Source: an uncultured Ilumatobacter sp. (GTDB lineage: Bacteria; Actinomycetota; Acidimicrobiia; Acidimicrobiales; Ilumatobacteraceae). Taken from it: DNA of 7,908 nt. The notes under the pieces were generated by a model. That model was given only the letters and a program-made list of their open reading frames with translations, was not told the DNA's origin and made no database searches. A program made the translations under genes and the position numbers. Numbering within the stretch: the first letter of the stretch is position 1; the number at the start of each line of letters is the position of its first letter. The stretch lies in the NCBI GenBank assembly GCA_938049325.1, contig CALICC010000062.1, forward strand, positions 1 through 7,908. The letters are read 5' to 3'. Positions 5,548-7,908 of the stretch are shown here, in pieces.

Positions 5548-6698
5548 TGCGCTTCAACAATCTTCTCGGCAATTCTGCGTGCAACTTGATCGGCTTCGAT
5601 CACGTCGCCGATCGATGTCGGGATTGCTCCATCATGGCGCTCCAAGACGTCAACACAGACGTCAGCAATGGCATTCCACCGAATATTTCCCTCGAGGAAA
5701 CATTCGACCGCTACTTCGTTGGCTGCGCTGAGCCACGCCGGCGCCGTGCCACCGATGCGCCCAGCGTCATACGCCAGGCCGAGACACCGGAAGGTGGCGA
5801 GGTCGGGTGCTTCGAAATCGAGGCGCGACAGCGTCGTCCAATCGATCGTGCCGAACGGTGTGGCAATCCGATCCGGATACCCGAGCGCATAACCGATCGG
5901 AAGATGCATGGTGGGCATCGAGAGTTGAGCGATCGTGGAACCGTCCGAGAACTCGACCATCGAGTGGACGACCGACTGCGGGTGCACCACCACGTCGATC
6001 TGGTCGTACGGCGTGCCATACAGTTCGTGCGCTTCGATCACCTCGAGGCCCTTGTTCATCAGCGTGCTGGAGTCGATCGTGATCTTCGGACCCATCGACC
6101 AGGTCGGATGCGCCAGCGCATCCTCGACACCGACATCTGCGAGGGCATCAGCCGATTGGCCCCGAAAGGGCCCACCACTCGCAGTCAGTAGCAGCCGTCG
6201 AACCTCTCGGTCGGGCTGGACCGACGATCGCAGACACTGATGGAGCGCACAGTGCTCGCTGTCGACCGGCACGATCTCCGCGCCCGGCGTCGCACGCAAC
6301 GGCTGCACCACCGGACCGGCTGCGATCAGACTCTCCTTGTTGGCAAGTGCCAGCCGCTTGCCAGCGCGCAACGTCTCGACCGTGACCCCGAGGCCAGCGA
6401 ATCCGACGACACCGTTCACGACCACGTGTGCCGTCTCGATGACATCGACCGAGTCGGCCACGATCTCGACGCCGCTGATCCGGTCAGCCAGCTCGTGCCG
6501 CGCCGCTTCGTCGGCGATGGCGACGACCTCGGGCGAGAACTCCTCGATCTGGGCGACGACCGTGTCGATCGACGAGCCTGCGGTCAGCGCGGTCACCACG
6601 TACGAACCCGGAGCGCGCTCGTTCTCGGCGCGCACGACGTCGAGTGTCTGCGTTCCAATCGAACCGGTCGAGCCGGCGAGCGCGACTCGAGTGGTCAT
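5544..6698 (-). CDS. dxr: 1-deoxy-D-xylulose 5-phosphate reductoisomerase
   Basis: A 384-residue cytoplasmic enzyme that rearranges and reduces DXP to 2-C-methyl-D-erythritol 4-phosphate with NADPH and a divalent metal. This is the committed step of the MEP pathway and the target of fosmidomycin. The N terminus has the nucleotide-binding GSTGSIG (9-15), followed by NGVVGFAGL (95-103) and LANKESLIAAG (118-128). Metal ligands are Asp146 and Glu148 in VDSEH and Glu219 in NKGLEVIEAHEL. Substrate contacts include TASGGPFR (172-179), HPTWSMGPKITIDS (197-210; His197, Trp200 and Met202 in the mobile loop) and Asn215-Lys216. The C-terminal helical domain includes SAANEVAVECFLEGNI (324-339). Length and motifs match a complete, active enzyme. 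I placed the start at ATG 6698 because the family begins directly with the Rossmann strand. A longer frame to 6803 would add a Ser/Thr-rich stretch overlapping cdsA, with no family support; the adjacent GTG 6701 is a minor alternative. The cdsA stop is 13 bases upstream. Confidence 0.97.
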   Translation of the reverse strand: MTTRVALAGSTGSIGTQTLDVVRAENERAPGSYVVTALTAGSSIDTVVAQIEEFSPEVVAIADEAARHELADRISGVEIVADSVDVIETAHVVVNGVVGFAGLGVTVETLRAGKRLALANKESLIAAGPVVQPLRATPGAEIVPVDSEHCALHQCLRSSVQPDREVRRLLLTASGGPFRGQSADALADVGVEDALAHPTWSMGPKITIDSSTLMNKGLEVIEAHELYGTPYDQIDVVVHPQSVVHSMVEFSDGSTIAQLSMPTMHLPIGYALGYPDRIATPFGTIDWTTLSRLDFEAPDLATFRCLGLAYDAGRIGGTAPAWLSAANEVAVECFLEGNIRWNAIADVCVDVLERHDGAIPTSIGDVIEADQVARRIAEKIVEAQ

Positions 6699-6711
6699 CA
6701 CGTCGGCCGGA

Positions 6712-7908
6712 TCAGGCGGCGTAGGGCTCGATGACGAGGTAGAGGTAGTAGACACCCGGCAGAGCGAACAAGAAGCCGTCGAAGCGGTCGAGTACCCCGC
6801 CATGGCCCTTGATCAGCGTGCCGAAGTCCTTGACGTCGAGGTTGCGCTTGAACATCGACTCGGTGAGGTCACCGAGCGGTGCCAGAACCGAGATCACGAT
6901 GCCGAGGAACAGCAGGTCGCCGGTGCTGCTCCATGTGTCGCTGGCCTCTTGAATCCCGACGATCACCATGACGAGCAACGTCAAGATCGTCCCGCCGAGG
7001 AAGCCCTCGAAGGACTTGCCTGGGCTGATCCACGCACGCAACGGCGTGCGGCCGAATGCGGAGCCGACGAAGTAGGCCCCGACGTCGTTCGCGACGACAC
7101 CGATCGCCAGCAGCATGAGCGTGTCGGTTCCCCACGGTGTGCCGTCGGCCCCACCGAAGTTGGAGAAGTCGAGGATCATGCCGGCGTACGCGCCGAGGGC
7201 ACCGATCCAGACGATGCCCAACGTGGTGATCGCCATGTTCGGCATCGGGCCCGACTCGATGGAGGGTGCGCCGATGAAGCCGAGCGCTCCGGCCAGGAAC
7301 GCGAACACCAAGGTGATGAGCACGCCGTCGGCACCAACCCAGTACCCGGCGAGCGGGGCGGCCACGATGGCGATCACGCCTGCGGCGACGGCTGGACGGT
7401 ACCCCTTCTCGGTGACCTTGCCGAAGTATTCGATGCCGGCGAGCCCGAGCGTGGCGACCACGAACAGCAGCGAACCGAGGGGGCCGACGAAGATCGTGAG
7501 CGCGATGAACACCGCGGCCAAACCTGCGCCGGTAGCGATGGCCACCGGAAGGTTCCGCTGATCGCTGCCCATCGACGCCCCACCAGAAGGTGACGGCGGA
7601 CGTTGCGGCGAACCGCCACCTCGCCGAACAGGGTCGGGCCGACGTGGCATACCCGATGGGTCGGTACCGATCGTGATCCGCGGCGGCTCGCGAGGCGGAG
7701 CCTCAGCGGCCGTCACCTCGGCTGATGTTGTTGCACCGACGCTCGCGTCGACCGCAGCGTCGAGGACACCATCGGATGGATCGTCTTCCCACTTCAGCTC
7801 GCCTGTGGGGTCGGATGGAGGCGATGCCTCGGCAACGGTGCCCGACGGTTCGTCGACGCTGTCGCCCTCTTTCCATACCGGCGACTCGGACGTGAACGTC
7901 GACCAGAC
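6712..7908 (-). CDS. cdsA: Phosphatidate cytidylyltransferase with long disordered N-terminal region (5' end outside window)
   Basis: An integral membrane enzyme that makes CDP-diacylglycerol from phosphatidate and CTP, the branch point for phospholipids. The frame is open through the right edge (398 residues visible), so the true start is probably outside; GTG 7716 and ATG 7572 are internal alternatives. Visible residues 1-64 are acidic and hydrophilic with Trp at 2, 12 and 40. Residues 66-112 are Pro/Arg-rich. About eight hydrophobic segments follow, from about 120 onward. The family signature lies at 351-377: S-M-F-K-R, four residues, K-D-F-G, then GHGGVLDRFD. One position normally Pro or Gly just before GHGG is Lys (IKGHGG). 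The Asp and Arg residues of the active site are intact, as is SPGKSFEGFLGG (295-306), another conserved stretch. Typical CdsA proteins are about 270-300 residues, so the extension is real length beyond the catalytic domain. It is followed 13 bases later by dxr in an apparent operon. Confidence 0.93.
   Translation of the reverse strand, partial: VWSTFTSESPVWKEGDSVDEPSGTVAEASPPSDPTGELKWEDDPSDGVLDAAVDASVGATTSAEVTAAEAPPREPPRITIGTDPSGMPRRPDPVRRGGGSPQRPPSPSGGASMGSDQRNLPVAIATGAGLAAVFIALTIFVGPLGSLLFVVATLGLAGIEYFGKVTEKGYRPAVAAGVIAIVAAPLAGYWVGADGVLITLVFAFLAGALGFIGAPSIESGPMPNMAITTLGIVWIGALGAYAGMILDFSNFGGADGTPWGTDTLMLLAIGVVANDVGAYFVGSAFGRTPLRAWISPGKSFEGFLGGTILTLLVMVIVGIQEASDTWSSTGDLLFLGIVISVLAPLGDLTESMFKRNLDVKDFGTLIKGHGGVLDRFDGFLFALPGVYYLYLVIEPYAA

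Noticed and set aside
6699..6803. Possible 35-residue N-terminal extension of dxr
   Set aside because: It overlaps the 3' end of cdsA out of frame and encodes a Ser/Thr-rich run with no family counterpart. The Rossmann strand begins right at ATG 6698.
6337..7593. Very long plus-strand open frame opposite cdsA and dxr
   Set aside because: The translation is a Glu/Asp/Arg/His-rich shadow of the two membrane and metabolic genes, with no domain. High GC keeps stops rare on the opposite strand.

Overview
The window is a GC-rich, densely coding chromosomal segment. Gene content and order suggest a high-GC actinobacterium, probably of the Acidimicrobiia (Ilumatobacter-like). This is an inference from three things: the arrangement cdsA-dxr-site-2 protease-ispG, the style of the small MAFGQ-type protein, and the base composition. 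No rRNA, tRNA, CRISPR array, insertion sequence or phage gene was seen.

Left part, plus strand (1-2900). The window opens inside the 3' third of manA (type I mannose-6-phosphate isomerase). A small Arg-rich HNH-type protein follows 19 bases later, and 23 bases after that a 501-residue protein of the N,N-dimethylformamidase large-subunit-like family. These three are packed like one transcription unit. A 15-bp stem with one bulge lies just past the third gene and probably ends that unit. A 127-residue actinobacterial protein of unknown function then closes the plus-strand block.

Right part, minus strand (2943-7908). Read right to left, this is a conserved housekeeping cluster. It runs cdsA (CDP-diacylglycerol synthesis, with a long disordered N-terminal region that continues beyond the window), dxr (first committed step of the MEP isoprenoid pathway), an M50 intramembrane (site-2) protease, and ispG (penultimate MEP step). 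Spacing is 13 bases, then a 4-base ATGA stop/start overlap, then 58 bases. Phospholipid precursor supply, isoprenoid supply and membrane-stress proteolysis are therefore likely co-expressed. The promoter must lie beyond the right edge. The two blocks converge across a 42-base gap (2901-2942) in which I see no hairpin.

Most of the window is ordinary core genome. The least-explained items are the stand-alone dimethylformamidase-like protein, the HNH protein whose first motif His is replaced by Cys, the long hairpin at 2389-2444, the small unknown protein, and the tryptophan-dotted acidic N-terminal tail of CdsA.
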